Of a DNA stretch of 64,000 nucleotides, positions 1 through 13,740 are shown piece by piece. The translations under genes and the position numbers were made by a program. Location of the stretch: NCBI RefSeq assembly GCF_014805625.2, contig NW_023998414.1:22154352-22218351 (forward strand), given 5' to 3'. This DNA is from Glossina fuscipes (lineage: Eukaryota > Arthropoda > Insecta > Diptera > Glossinidae). The notes below the pieces were generated by a model. That model saw nothing but the letters and a program-made list of their open reading frames with translations. It searched no databases and was not told the origin of the DNA. Position 1 is the first letter of the stretch, and each line of letters starts with the position of its first letter.

Positions 1-13
1 TTCATATGATAAA

Positions 14-47
<34 letters not shown>

Positions 48-3000
48 GTATGCACATTATACATACGTTATATTCTTGCCTTTTGCTGATTATTATTGTT
101 ATTGTTTTTATTTTGTTCTATTCTTAGTGCTTGCAATGAACTTTCGTTATTGTCTTCTATTTGTCAGTTAGTTTCTCATACTTAGTACAGCATAAATTAG
201 AATATGTTATTAATAACAACAGACGTATGTGCAGATGTATGCAAGTGTATTTATTGTTAAATATAAACTTGTTTGCTCTGTCTTTCTTTTTACTGACTCG
301 TCTTTTACGTATTTCGAAAAAATATTTCCAATCTTTTGCACTTTTGTAGGATTTATTCAGAAGGTTTCATGACGTTTTTCAGAAAAAAAAAGAAAAAAAA
401 CGAATTAATTTTCTTTACTGGGAAACTCCCACGCGCTCTAGTGATTTGTAAAAGTGCAGTAGTAGTCTCAGTAACCGTCACCCGAACTAATGGCAGTAGT
501 ATATAATAACAGTAGGTTTTTTATCTCACACACATGTGTACTTCTTTGTACAGAAGTTGGCAGATTTTAATTGTCGTTGACTCTGGAGCATGGAGCATAG
601 CAAATTGGATTACATATATGGATGGGTACATGTATGCAACTATATTAACCGAACCAGAGCGTTTCAGCGTTGATAAATTTTTAGCTTTTAAATAAAACAA
701 TCGAATATTAGCCCGTCTAAAATGTATTGAGAGTTAAGGAGATCAACATTAATGTATACCACAACAACTCAGATCACAATAAATAAAAATACAATCAAGT
801 GAAACTCACAAGTTTATCACTACCATATCTGGCTTGAATATCTCCATATTACTCTCTAAGATGTCGAGCTAACTTGGAAGAAAGAACATCCCATTGTTTT
901 ACATTCTATTGATTTTTTAATAGAATGCAGAAAAGACACTTATCCCGAATAGAAGAATGCAATTAGTCAGTTCTCGCAGTTCTAGGCAGGAAGAATAAGA
1001 AGAACGAAGAAGTAACGAAGTTGATATCATTCTTAGATAATTCTGCGCTATTTTCGTACCGTTCCTGACGGATGAAGCCGGTTTTTTCGCTTGCTCTACT
1101 TGCTTCAAATATACCATTGCCTCTCCGAAGCCCTTTCCTAGCATATAAAAATTAATTATTAACTGCAATTATTGAAAGATCATATCGCAATTAATTCTAA
1201 AGAAACTGAAATCAAGTCTCAAACAAGACGTGATCGTTTGAATGCTGACTCACCATCTCTCTATTACCCTCTCTATTACCGAAACGAAACAGTTTCCTTA
1301 CTTCCTTGTTAATTTTGAAGATATTATCCCCATTTGATGTTAGTAAATTTACATAAACGTCAGGTTAAATACCCACACATCCACATTCAATTTGTCTGCG
1401 ACAGTTTACTTCAGAGGAGGGTTTCTTATTCACATGTAGTGTTAGCTTAAACGGAGTTACTATGCTGGCTGTACTGCGCATGAGTAGCCGCGTAGGTAAA
1501 AATCGCGACTACCAAGTCTTTGTTCGCGTATTGAAATTTTAATGCGACCGAGTTTACTTTAGTTGTAGCTATTGTGAGTGCTCGTCAGTCGGTAAAGGCA
1601 TCATACTTATGAATTGAGTACACATTTACTAGGCTGTAGCCGTCAACTGCGAATTGGGGACCTCTCCCAAGTGATTGGTAATACTAACAAAAAAAAAAAA
1701 AAAAAATGCTTGAAATCTTCATATGCTTTCTTCTATTAAAACGCAGACTGTGTCATTTCAAACGATTTGATTTTCTTGACTTTGAAGTTTTGTTTAATGT
1801 TGAACACACGAAGTTGCTGTGACTTACGAAGGAATCTAGATCTAAATTTGGCTTATATCTAGATTCAGTTTTTTTCCAGATCTCGATAGTGCGTAGAAAA
1901 ATCATGATTTCTTTGGATCAAACGGAAGAGAATTATAATCGCGTGATTGCCTTTATATCAAATTTCCGAAAATGAAAGCGGAGCTCGATTGTTTTGCCGT
2001 CCGATACTTATGTGCGCGTGGTAGAATGGCTCGCCTTGCTAAAAATCAAATAAAATGAAACAAACTTTTGCGCTACATTGATAGACTTTCATTCCACTTT
2101 ATATTTTCAATATAAACAAACGACTTAATGTCCCCTGAAAAACTATTACTTTTCGGAATTTTTCAGAATATTCCTAAACATTTCTTTTGAGCACTTAGAG
2201 TTACATTGACCATTAGCTAGCTGTTCACAGCAAAATTTCTTTAAGATCATCAATCTCTTCTTAAATTGTAATTTTTTTTCGTTTAATACAGAGTAGAGTA
2301 TGCCATCTAATATAAAGGAAAGCTTGCCTAAGGCATTGTGATAAGAAGACTTTGATTCTAATGAAATTTAAATAAACAACATTTTCAATATTTAATACTT
2401 TCATACAAATCCCTTTCTGTTTGTCAGTACTTTGCAAAGTTGATCGCACAGTGACCACAACTTGGCATAGTTGTGTTTTCTTTTATATTTTTGTGTGGAT
2501 GAATCATGCTCGTTTTATTAACACGTTTCCTTGGAACTGATTGAATAATGCATTTAGCTTTCCCTGCCAGTTACGAAGAATATAGAAGATATTCGTGCCA
2601 GATATTGAAAGGGGCGAATGGACAAATGACTATTATTAAATGCGTTCAAGATCTGTATAGGATATCTGGATGGATTTGCGTGTCAAAATAGAATCATATA
2701 AATAATGTACACTTAAGTTATTATCCAAGAAAGTTTACAGTCTCATGTAATTACAAATGAAGTTTAACATATAATTAAAGATATTTTTAATTGTGTCTAA
2801 CAATCATATATAAACGTTACTGTGAATAGGGCAAATAACTATTTTCATGCAATAATTAAAATTTATTTAAAATATTCTCTGTCCATACTCGTTACCTTTT
2901 GTGTATCTTCTTTTCTTCTCACACAAATATTTATTTATTTTTTTTTTTATAACAATTTCTATTTTGCTTATTTTTTAAATGATATCTCAATTTACTTGTT

Positions 3001-3554
3001 TTTCCTACTGCTCAAATTGCCCGTCTCATCCTACAGAGCGTCTTCTATCAAATGACAAATTCCTGCAATAAATCACTGTTAGGTGCGAAACAATTGCACT
3101 TAAATGCACTTTGGACTTTGGAAGCTTAGCTATTGAGAGTGCTCTCTAAGATGGCTGCAAATCATTTCCACTTGAAAGTATAAAATCGCTTGCACTTTCC
3201 TGCTACCAAAGCCAGTAGAATTTTCGGCTTTTTTTTTTTCTTCTAAAGATTGCTTCATTTTTTTCACGCATTGTGCATTTGGGCATGTTAGTGCATTAGA
3301 CACAAAGTTATGCATCAAAGACCTCTTAAAAATATATGTCTGCTCAAGGTAAGATCATCTGTAGATCTCAAGCATGTTATTAAAATTGCTCGGACAAAAA
3401 AAAAAAAACCGAAGTAAAAAGCGCCCTTGAAGGGACCAAATTAAACCTAAACAAAGTTACAAATACTTATAGTACACATAGGGTGAAATAAACTGAAACA
3501 AGTGTATTTTGAAATCAAGTGAAAGGTGTATATAGCGTAACATGTTATACAATT
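1..3554. other. non-coding AT-rich sequence
   Basis: Simple repeats and short A/T runs only. A less AT-rich patch at 1440-1630 has an insect initiator-like TCAGTC (1585-1590) but no other promoter element I can support. It could be intergenic or part of a long 5' intron of ec. Confidence 0.6.
19..50. repeat. (TA)n microsatellite
   Basis: Interrupted TA repeat at the left edge of the window. Confidence 0.85.
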
Positions 3555-3728
3555 TTTATGCATATCACTGAAAGATGAGAGGTACATTGATTGTGTCAAA
3601 ACGTTTGCAACGCCGACGAGGAAGCTTAAGAGAGCCCACAAAGTGTATATAACGTTGATCAACAAGAAATGTTGAATCGGTTTAAGCATGTCCTTCTGTC
3701 CGTCTGTCCGTCTGTGCAATGTCTATTG
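3555..3728 (+). repeat. family A dispersed repeat, 5' fragment
   Basis: Carries the family A 5' block: a diverged start, then GATGAGAGGTACATTGAT, GTCAAAACGTTTGCAACGCC, AAGTGTATATA and a TCTGTCCGTCTGTCC block ending GCAATGTCTATT. It stops before the second half. Confidence 0.65.
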
Positions 3729-5264
3729 TCAATATTCATCCAACATTCAACAGAGGCATATTGGTCTGACTAAACTCAGGTATAGCCTTCTCGAATGTTG
3801 GAACTCTCTCTTGTGGTAAATAGTTACAAAAAAAAGATCTGAGGTTGAACTCATTTACCTTTAGCTGATGTTTCAATCTACATTTGAAAACAGGCGTGAT
3901 CTGCCTATATAAATACATTCTTCCTGATCCTCCTTCTTCGATTTCTTGTTGCAATCTACACCGTAAATCGATCTAAGCGAGAGCCGGTTAAAAGTTCAAA
4001 TCAAAAACTTATTTTGATTGGGTGAGTGCATAACATGCCACCATTCGATAAACCGCACACATATGCTAGAAATGCTAGATAGTTTACTTGTAGTCCGCGT
4101 GTGTGTTCTGCATATTAGCTTTTAAATGTCACATCGACTCGACAATTATTTTAGAAAATCCATTGAATTCCTTTTGCGGATATGTTTTGCTCCTCAATGT
4201 TTAAACCAACCAAACCATGCGCAAACATGATAAATGTGTATTTGTGCCTTGGATTTTTTATAGCAATACATTTAAATAAACAATTATAGTAATGTGTGCG
4301 AAATCACGTTTTATATTTACATAAGCAAATGTTTACTTAATTTTTAAACTTAAACGTCAAAATCATTGAAATTGAGATGTTTATGCTAAAACCAAAAAAA
4401 AAAAAAAATAGTGATAAGAGAAATTAGTTCCAATTTTATGTTTATTTAGTGGTTGTTCCGCTCGTTCGTTTACCTTTGGAATATAAAAACATTTTAAATT
4501 AATTGCAATTTTAGTTTATTGAATTTGCAACGAGAAAGCTTATGCTTTGCAGTTTATATTTTTAGCATAAATATTAAAAAAGATTTGTTAATGTCATTGA
4601 GAATATTGTGTTATATCAATTTCCTTTCGTCATTCAGAGATCATGTCAGCTTAATTTTTTAACTTGAAAATAACTTTTGAGCTTTCATGTCACCTTGCTT
4701 TGCCTAATTAATTACACCTTGATGTCTTCAGAAACCGATAAAACTCGATCAGGCAAAACTTAAAAGAGAGAACATTTTCAAAACAAAAAGGAAATAAATA
4801 AATGAAACATTGATGATGTTCGGTTTAGATCGATAGATACTATGCTATACTATGCTATACATAGACATATATGCTCTAAATATATTTGGACTCAATTTGT
4901 CATGTTTGTAGACTCGCACACTTGTAGGCGAACCCATTTAAAATGTGATCGCGTTCAACACTGGCATATTAATCAAGAAAAGTTAAGATCAAGCTTTAAA
5001 TGGAGTCTTAAACAAAGACATAGACGAGCAAATCGAATCATCGGAACTTATTTTCGTAATCATAATTAGTCCCTGTTAGTTAATTAGGTACGATAAGGGA
5101 ATTGTAACCATTTTAGAAGATGTCCATCACCGAAACATAAATGCATGGAGTGCCAATCGGTCAATCGAAAGATTTTCTGGCAGCCAGACTTCCGCAAGTC
5201 AAGTCAATATACGAGATATATTCAAAAAAAAAAACGAAGGTGACCTTTTATTAGTCTTGAACAA
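3729..5264. other. non-coding AT-rich sequence
   Basis: No gene signal; short duplications such as ACTATGCTAT twice near 4840-4860. Confidence 0.6.
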
Positions 5265-5760
5265 TTTATACATCAATATTTATTTTGTCCCCTTCAACGT
5301 AATCCGGTTTAGATATACGCTTGTGGCAGCGGCCTTGAGCTGTTTCGGTGACGCGAACTTTATCTCCTTTATCGTGGTAAAACACAGTCCTTTCGTGAGT
5401 CTTTTCGGTTTTTGGAATAGAAGAAAGTCCCAGGTGGGTCAAGTCCGTGTTGTTTTTGACCAATAAATTGCGAAAAATTGATTCACGTGTAATGCAATGC
5501 CCATGAGGTTGCATGGCCAAAACATATCAAAAAGATTGCATGGCGTGAAGCGACCGATATGCCGACATTCTCAGGCACTCCCCAAATTCGATGATGCGAT
5601 AATTCTCCATAACAATTTTTCTCAATATTTCAAACGTTTTCATCGGTTGTTGATGATTGGTTGCAGCATCCAGGCCAGGCATTGTCCTTAACATCTTCTC
5701 GGCCTTTTGTGAAGAGCTTGTCTCATTTATAAACATATTTTTGACTCAAAGTAGACTCGC
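5265..5760 (-). mobile_element. mariner-family transposase relic (internally deleted)
   Basis: Read on the minus strand, broken frames give a mariner-like series: a TTDENV and IVMENYRI segment, ENVGIS (helix-turn-helix region), then directly the region before the third catalytic residue (LVKNNTDLTHLGLSSIPK), and the C-terminal end CHKRISKPDYVEGDKINID. The middle of the DDD domain, with the first two catalytic aspartates, is missing and several stops interrupt it. It resembles the irritans-type end of the family. It is a dead element. Confidence 0.7.
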
Positions 5761-6311
5761 CCCAAATGCCACACTCAATCTTTTAAATGAGTTGCGGTAC
5801 TTCATTTTATTTTTCACACCCTACATATGTATATGTGTCAAAAAGAAACTAAAAATGTAAAATTGCTGATAAAGTCAACAACTGTGTACCAGCATAACAA
5901 AAGACAAAAAATAAAAAATAAATAAAATTGAAAATCGAAAATCGAAAATGGAATATACATTGCCCACGAGATTTGAAAAGTCACTTTTACTCTGTTATTA
6001 GACAGATATATTTTACTCGTTTTTAAGATAGCGATTGTAAAAGTCTTTTTTTCTTAATGATTGTTTGGTTGTATCGTCAGAATTTTCATTAACAAGCTGG
6101 CGGACATATAAACACATAACGCTTAAACCAATCCGATCTCCGAAATGCTTATAAAAAATTCACATTTTATTTCTTACAGACGACTGCTAGACTGCAGACT
6201 ATATTATAAACCGCCAGCATTCAGATAGAGGTGTTCATTCATTATAACAAAAATATTTTTAAAAAAATAAAAGCAAACCTTGTAATCGATGGATTCAATG
6301 CAAGAGGAAGA

Positions 6312-6312
<1 letters not shown>

Positions 6313-6346
<34 letters not shown>
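6313..6346. repeat. poly-A tract, 34 bases
   Basis: An uninterrupted A run. Similar runs occur at 16292-16326 (35 T), 17541-17571 (31 A), 30834-30866 (33 T), 13774-13799 (26 T) and 26393-26418 (26 T). Confidence 0.95.
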
Positions 6347-6347
<1 letters not shown>

Positions 6348-9300
6348 GAATAAACGTTACAACATCTTTAATGTAATTCGTCATTGAGTTGGTAAACGTG
6401 CGTAGTAGGATATTTCATGCATGAAATTTCATTCATTCCATCAATTTGAGAAATAAGAAAAACCAAATGGTAAAATGAATCAGAGACAATAGCTATGCAC
6501 TAACTAAGCGATCAAACATACACTTATATGCATTAAATAAAAATCCAAAGAAATGAAAAAGAAAATCTTTAGCAAATTTTTACAATAATAATTAGCCGGA
6601 AAGGCTAAAAGGTATGTTTGCTTTTTTGTTGCTTTTTATTTAACAACTAAAGAAATTTATTTCTCTACATAAGTTTCTTCCTTGAACTTGGTCTACTGTT
6701 TCAGGCTTGCATTTGAAAAAAGGATAGCAATCACTTAGGTTAGGAATTGAGCTATCGTTCATAAGAGGCGCGATCAAAATGTTCAATGCACATAATCAAC
6801 TTTTGTAATATTTTTACTAATAATCCTTAATTTAATCTGATCATACAATTAACATTCGCGTTTTGCATGTTTTCAATTTTAGATTTAGGTTTTTGAAGTC
6901 AAAAAAAACTGCTTTTGCTTATTTCTCTAAAAACTCCAGCAATTTAGATAGAATTAATCTCACTGCAACCACCCAAGACCTGTCCTTTTCTTTCAAAGGC
7001 AAATAGCTTTTATTGAACTTAACTCCTCCCTAGCTAGCCCACCTAAGCCATTGCAAGATTCTATCCATCACTTATGACGGATTACTCAAATCTTTTCTTA
7101 AGCATTGTGTTTGTTTGCATTACTCAGGACTTTCAAAATGATGAACTTTAGAACTATTACATCGCGCAATGCAAACCGTCTTTTGTGAAATTAACTTCGC
7201 AGCCTCGTGTAGACTTTATTTACAACTGTTAGACGATCTATTTTACAAACTATACACACGAACTTAGATTTACAGCGTTTTAATTCACGTTCTAGTCTTG
7301 TCCGTTCGAGTATTGCAATTGCACTCTCTTGACTTGATTTTCTCGACTCAGTTTCGATTGACTTTTCGACTCTCCCCTTCTTACTGCATATATTCTGCTA
7401 ATACATTCTTTTACAAATCATACAACCATTACTTTGTCGTCAAGTTTTTAATCCCTTAATATGTTCTTCCGCTAAATTTCTGTCAATTATTGTTAATCTT
7501 TTCGCCAGTCGTTAGCTGCATGGCGCAGATGACACGCCATAAATGTATACTTGTTTCAGTTTCTTAGAAAATCGACGAATTTTCATGAAAACTCATACCA
7601 TGAAAATGGCATATTCGTAACAATAAATACGCGTTCAAGGATCGTCCAGTAGATGGTAGATTAGGCGTAGGGACTATTTGCGACTTTTGACTGGTATGCG
7701 AAGGTGACCTAAGTGGCTATTCATCAAGTCCACTTCACCCATGTGCACTATTTTTGGGCGAGAAATATCAATCTTATGGTTTTAATCGTTTATCATATCG
7801 ATAGATAATATGGACAGATTGCGAGCCAATATATAAATAGATAAGGACGTAACAACTTTGTTGTCTTTCCACGCCGTCGTTGAAAAGTTAATAATCATAG
7901 AGAAAGCAATTCTTTCCTCTTATGTTCCCCTATGAAATATCGTCGATCCTTCTTGGCAGCAAGTCTACAATTGGCCAACCTAGGCTGCTGTCCAGTTCCG
8001 ACAAAATGGAATGGATGGAAAACACTATATATATATATATATATACAAAATATTGATGATTTAAAAAGAATTCTTTGGCTTCATATCACGACAAAGCTTA
8101 TAACTAATCGAAATGTTTAATCTTTTTCCAAACCTCGTGAATATTTTGCACGAAAAATAATATTTAATATGCGTTAATTAAATTTTTATTATTGAAAATA
8201 TTTTTCGAAAAATTGAAACATGAGGCACACACCTCGATTTCTCCTTTCTGAACAAATTTCGAGTTGTTTTTTGGAAAATATACAAAAAAAAAAAAAAAGA
8301 AAAGAATTGCTTTTGGCCAACAGTCTTTTTCCTTCATATGTTTATATGTGTGTTCTTTGTTCCCGCATGTATTTAAAACTTTTTTCCATAACAAAATTCA
8401 TGATGACTCAAACCTTAGGATTGTTATGCTATCGAGCAAAAAAAAAAATAAAAAAATAAATAAATAAAGAAAAAAGAAAAAAAAAAAAAAAAAAACTATT
8501 AAGAACAGTCAAGATGTTGTAACATAAAATGATAAAATGATATTTAAATGTGTAAAGGTTTTTATGATTAGCCGCTGTTTTCATTTTGTGCTCCTGTAAA
8601 TTCAATGACTCATGCAGTCAGTCAGTCAGAGGCAAGCCATGGATTTTATTTTATATGTATCTGAGTGTAAATGATAGAAGAGCATAAAATTCATTAATCA
8701 TGTATTATTTTATAGATTTTATATATCACGTTTGCATAGATCTACGAACGCCATTCGTTCCTCGTTTCCTCAGAAATCTTGAACTATAGTTCAAACTCAT
8801 ACCATTATAGTGCATACTATGTAAGAAAATTATCAATTAATTAAACTCTCGAGAGCTATTTAGGTTGCGCTTCCGCTCCCTTTGATATGTAAGTTCCGTT
8901 GAAAGGTGCGTTTATTAATAAACTAAAAAAATGATAACTGATCGATGCAATGTGCAAAGAATACAGGATACAGGATATATATAGCAAATAATCTGCCAAT
9001 GGATTTGTTGTATGATTACTTCTACATTGTTACAATAGAAATTTGAGCGTTCGCTCGTTTCTTCATTTACGATAATGTACGCATTGAGGCAATATTTCTG
9101 AAAACGTTACTTTCTATGAAGCTTGACATGTCCGCACACAATGAGAGCGCAGTAATTCAAGCAGCAATCGAAGCTCTAATCTTTCAAACAAGTCTTATTG
9201 AATAAAATTGATAGGAAAGTGGTTTTCTTGTCATCAATATTCCGACTTTTACCGAAATTGTTTGGGAAAATATTGTCTCACAATTCGGTCCGTTTACTAG

Positions 9301-9580
9301 TGAAGGAAGGAACAATCCCATATATGCTACATTTATTGCAAGCCCACGCCATAGATAGTTCGGTTTGTTTTCAAACCGTCTTTTCATTCGTATCGAAAAT
9401 TCACTTCTAAGGATCCCCTTTCCTTACAATCAATGCAAGAATTATTCAAGGAAATCATTAGAAGAGTTTGATAAAGAAGAAGAGCTTACATAAACTATCC
9501 AACATATTCTCGGTTGTGATTGCTAAGTAAAAAATAAATTTAAGAACACAAGTGTAAATAACAAAAAAAAAAAAACAAAT

Positions 9581-9613
9581 TACTACTACTACTACTACTA
9601 CTACTACTACGAC
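9581..9613. repeat. (TAC)n microsatellite
   Basis: About ten TAC units; no surrounding coding signal. Confidence 0.9.
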
Positions 9614-10384
9614 TATTACGACTGCTTATAGAACTATCCAACATTAATGCCAAAGTTATTATAGGATTATACGTAAAAATAATTTTTGTAAATTTCCTTT
9701 CATATCGCAAACGGAGATATTCATCTATATTCTTAGTATAATGCCCATTAAGCATCTTTTAAGAGTTGAAACTGGCCCACGATAAGATCTTTTAGTTTAA
9801 TTGTCGCTTAGTTTCGTGCAGTTGAAGACAAAAATTTAACAAGCGAATGTATGTAATTTATGGTTACACAACTGCCTTTATCTTTGTTTTTGTTTTTTAT
9901 TTTTAATTTTTTAGTTTTTTTTTTTTTTTTTGTTTTAAATAAGCGACTCAAATTCGAGGCACGTGCACGTTAAATCTAAGCGTCTGTAGGCAAGACAAAT
10001 TGACAAATAACGAGATGACAAGAATGTTTTTATTCGTTTCTATGGAATTAAAACAGATTTAGTTAATACATATATTACGGTATATGTGCACTATTGCCAA
10101 TCTTAAATGTATATACATACATACATACATGCATGCATGCATATATGCATTGCAATGGTGACTCTTGCATTGTCATAAATTATAGTAACAAATAGACAAT
10201 TGATTGACAATTTATTGTTACTAAGCTAAATGTAAATGAAAAATGAATTGATTTAGAACCAAGCATTTAAAAAGGGATTGTTTCGAACTGATTCCAAAAA
10301 AAGAAAAACAAAAAAAAAAAACAAAAAAAAGAAAAGAATTTGTTATTCTGACATATATTAGGTGCTTGCATGTATTTTGATCAT

Positions 10385-11010
10385 TTTTTCATTTGCAAAA
10401 GTCATCGTTCCGGCAACATGGCAACGATCCATTTTCGCACTTCTTCAGCATTTCGAGACCACGTGCCTGCAAAGCCATGTTGCATCGATCTGAACAAGTG
10501 GTAATTAGAAAATGCATTCAAGCTGCAATAGCGTACCTTGCAACAGGTGACCGAGGATAACTTTGCGTGCGTTAACCGTTACGCGCAAGTATTTTATGCA
10601 AATATCGTTCAATTTGTTTAAATGACGTCAGTAGACATCTGCTGTAGAGAATTTCGTTCGGTTTTAGTAACTCGTAATACACTGCACCACGCTGATCCCG
10701 CCATATGTCACTAACCTATGACTTGTGCTTGAAATTGTCGTAACAGGCTCACCTTGTATCGAAAATGCCTCTTTGTGTGTCTGGCAATCAATGAAACCAC
10801 GATGTTAAAACCGTTCAAAATGTCAATTCGCAAGGTAGTCGTTCCCTTCGAAAACAGGGAAAATGGCATGCAAACGTTTAGAAACAACTGATTTATCAAC
10901 TGCTACGCTGTTCGGAATTCCGAGCTGTCGTCCAATACGTCTAGCAATAGTATAATATATATTGTAATATACTCGCTTATATAAAAATTTATCATTAGAA
11001 ATATGTGAAC
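10385..11010 (-). mobile_element. mariner-family transposase relic (internally deleted)
   Basis: Minus-strand pieces in transposase order are: helix-turn-helix-like (IGRQLGIPNSVAVDKSVVSK, around 10850-10930), DIWRDQRGAVYYELLKPNE (around 10650-10710), KVIL, then SNYHLFRSMQHGFAGTW and NAEEVRKWIVAMLPER (around 10395-10490). The segment between KVIL and SNYHLF, which should carry the second catalytic Asp, is deleted. Frame changes and stops are present. Confidence 0.75.
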
Positions 11011-12349
11011 GCAAGAACCTTATGTCTATTCTCTAAAGAATCATCATTCGAGGCTCTTTCATGCATCACATTCCACTTGTTAGAACCCAAAAATATCACT
11101 CGCGTATGCTTAACCTACCCTTGCCTTTGTTCATACCGAAGAAACAGATTTGAAAACGTTGCAGGCAAACTTCGTAAAGTCCATGCATCTAGCAAGTATT
11201 GATCAAAAAACTGAAAATAAATTTTGTGGATCGAGCTCCTGGAAGCTATAAAATACTATGGTCCATTTATTATTACTTTCTTTCTCCTTGTGAGAACATA
11301 TGGCTGACTTGCATTTCTAATGAGAAAACAATTTAATTTTATGCAAGAGAATGGATTCAGAATTATTCATTCAATTTTCAATTCGATTAAATTAAATCAG
11401 TATCTCATTGCCACGCACTCTGCATTGCACTTGTGATTTAGTCATCACAAGGAGAATGATTTTATCAGTACGCTCTCAATCGTTGTGTAGCAGATATAAA
11501 AGAAAAAAAAAAAAAAAAAAAAAGAAGAAAAAGTGACAATTCTACTCTATAAAGATTTATGTATGTATGTATGTATGTATGTATATATATATGGTATCAC
11601 AAAATGATATAAAAAACACTTATTGCATTAAAAATTGTTACCAGAGCGGTATTGAGCAACAACACCTTAAATAAACGGTACATACGAAAGCATTCATGAA
11701 AGCATTCGTATGTTTATGTTTAATGTATACATATATAATGAGTTTACGTTAAATTTCAATTACTCAAGTCTAGACAAATTAAAATAAGTTCTTATCTAAA
11801 TTTACATTGAAAGGCAAATATAAAAATAATTCTTTGAAATAAATACCGTTTTTAAATAACGGCACTAGTCATTCGTCACTCGTCACTTTTTATTTACATA
11901 TTAAAGCATAGTCTACACGCAATTTCGATCTCAACTTAAATTCAGGAATTCAGACCTAAATTGAAAGCAATTTTGACGCCCCAACCGATCGTTAATAAAC
12001 AAATACATAGATAGATATAATATATCTGTTAGCGTATGATTTTTAAATTTATTGCATATCCATGATGACATATTAAAGTTTGTAAAATCCTTTCATCTGT
12101 TCACCTTTCCTTATACTATTTAATTGGTATGAATCTCGTCGCTTTGGAACAAACATTCATTGCAATGCGTATTATTACTTTGGCAGACCTATTAAAGAGC
12201 TTTACATTTTTTAATTTTTGTATACCGAGTATAATGCAAACTTTGACTTAATCAGTTGACCTCAGTTTTCTTGATAACGATGCAGCAATGTAATATTATC
12301 TTATCAGGTAACATAGAAATTTTGTATTCTAATAATGAATAAGGAAGAA
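11011..12349. other. non-coding AT-rich sequence
   Basis: Contains a poly-A run near 11503 and the (TATG)n repeat. No gene seen. Confidence 0.6.
11558..11592. repeat. (TATG)n(TA)n microsatellite
   Basis: Tetranucleotide repeat running into a short TA repeat. Confidence 0.9.
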
Positions 12350-13232
12350 AATTAAGTGCGATCGTGACCGAATCTTTTATACGCGTCCGTGACCGTTCTT
12401 CTAAAAAACGCTAAAAAAAAAGGAAAATAAGTACATTTTCATACTCTATAATAATGGGTGGATGCTGAAAATTCAGACTAAAGGTGGAAATTTGCATAGT
12501 GTATATGTTGTATTTTATGAGTAATAAGCAAAAAAGTAGGGAAAGCAAAGATTCTTACAGAGTTTGTCGCATAGGCGTGTGGGCGCTGTAGGTGTGTCTC
12601 TTTCACTTTCTTTTGCAAATTTGTTGGCGATATCTTCATTTTCGCTAACTAAGGAATGTTTACCACACCCATTACACAGTTGGGCAGACGGACATGTTAA
12701 GGTACATTTCAAAATTTGAAACTGGAGCAGAATTTCTATATTACATGTGGTATTGAAAGTGCTGAACAAAATAAGAATGGAAATTAAATTCACCATAGCA
12801 TTGGGCAGGCGTGGTAAATTTTTCCCATTTTTGTACGGATAGTACAGCAACGCCTATAGAATATACGCTCGTAGCTATATCGTAGATTTAGCTGGTGCAG
12901 TTTAGGACTAATGAGCAAAAAACAATTTTTTTTTTTTTCTTCTTTTGAAAAACAGACGTGTTTTCAGTTTATCTGTTACCGCAGGCGTCCCTTTCAATCG
13001 CTTTGACTCATTTACAATACCAATTTGCATCCAGGAACTTGCAATGTATCTATCAAAATTTAAATGTTTACAACAGGCATTGCACAGACGGACAAACGGA
13101 CCGATGTCCAGACAGACATGCTTATATCGATTCAAAATTTCATGCTAATCAAGCTGTCACGTCTCCGAGGCTTCCGTTTGCGCGTTGTGAAAGTTTCGAC
13201 CAAATCAATCCTTCGGTGATGGGTATAAAAAC
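12350..13232 (-). repeat. family A dispersed repeat, near full length
   Basis: An inverted copy of about 0.9 kb. The right end reads CGGTGATGGGTATAAAA; the left end has CGAATCTTTTATACGC. Two internal halves each carry a CAGACGGACA-type block (around 12685 and 13085), so the element contains a diverged internal repeat. Open frames here are shadows. Confidence 0.65.
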
Positions 13233-13469
13233 GTAAATCAATAATCACTCGAAGTACATTTTTTTTTCTGTTAAGTTTTTCCGTAAGTTTAATAAACTTT
13301 CTGCGATTGATTTACTCGACTTTTGACGTAATTTACTTCAATACTAACTAAGTTATGAAAACGATGAAAACTGCATATGTATGAAGCAAATTTGATCAAT
13401 ATACTAAATGCCTGAATATTGATAGCACCTCCTTGTTTTTCGTATTTTAAAATCAAGTTATTATAGCAA

Positions 13470-13740
13470 AACTTAATTTGTACTCTTCTGCCGAAAAAGC
13501 CCGACTACTTCTTTTTCAAGGTAAACACTTTGGGTGTTTGGAAAATTATTTCGTCGATCAAGGGATTTTACCTGATCATCAACGGTTAAGTTCGAGAAAT
13601 TTGAGTTCGTAGCGATTTCACGAGTTGTTATTCGAAGGCTTGCATCAAGTAATGCCTTTTTTTTTTTGCCTTCAATAGTTTCAACTGGACCTCCAAAATT
13701 TAGCACATTCCAGAGGAAACTAAGTTTTGTGGATCGACTT
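13470..13740 (-). mobile_element. mariner-like transposase N-terminal relic
   Basis: On the minus strand, GGPVETIEGKKKKALLDAS and LRITTREIATNSNFSNLTV resemble the SGRP-linker and second helix-turn-helix of mariner transposases. Downstream sequence drifts out of frame and no DDD domain follows. Assignment rests on this one domain. Confidence 0.5.

Larger units (their letters stand above)
5761..10384. other. non-coding AT-rich sequence
   Basis: Holds the 34-A run, the (TAC)n repeat and several other A or T runs. No coding exon or RNA gene recognised. Confidence 0.6.

Noticed and set aside
1440..1630. Possible promoter with initiator-like TCAGTC
   Set aside because: No downstream promoter element at the expected spacing, no TATA box, and no exon can be tied to it.
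12515..13236. Several frames of 65-110 codons on both strands
   Set aside because: They lie within the family A repeat and are not shared as frames with other copies.
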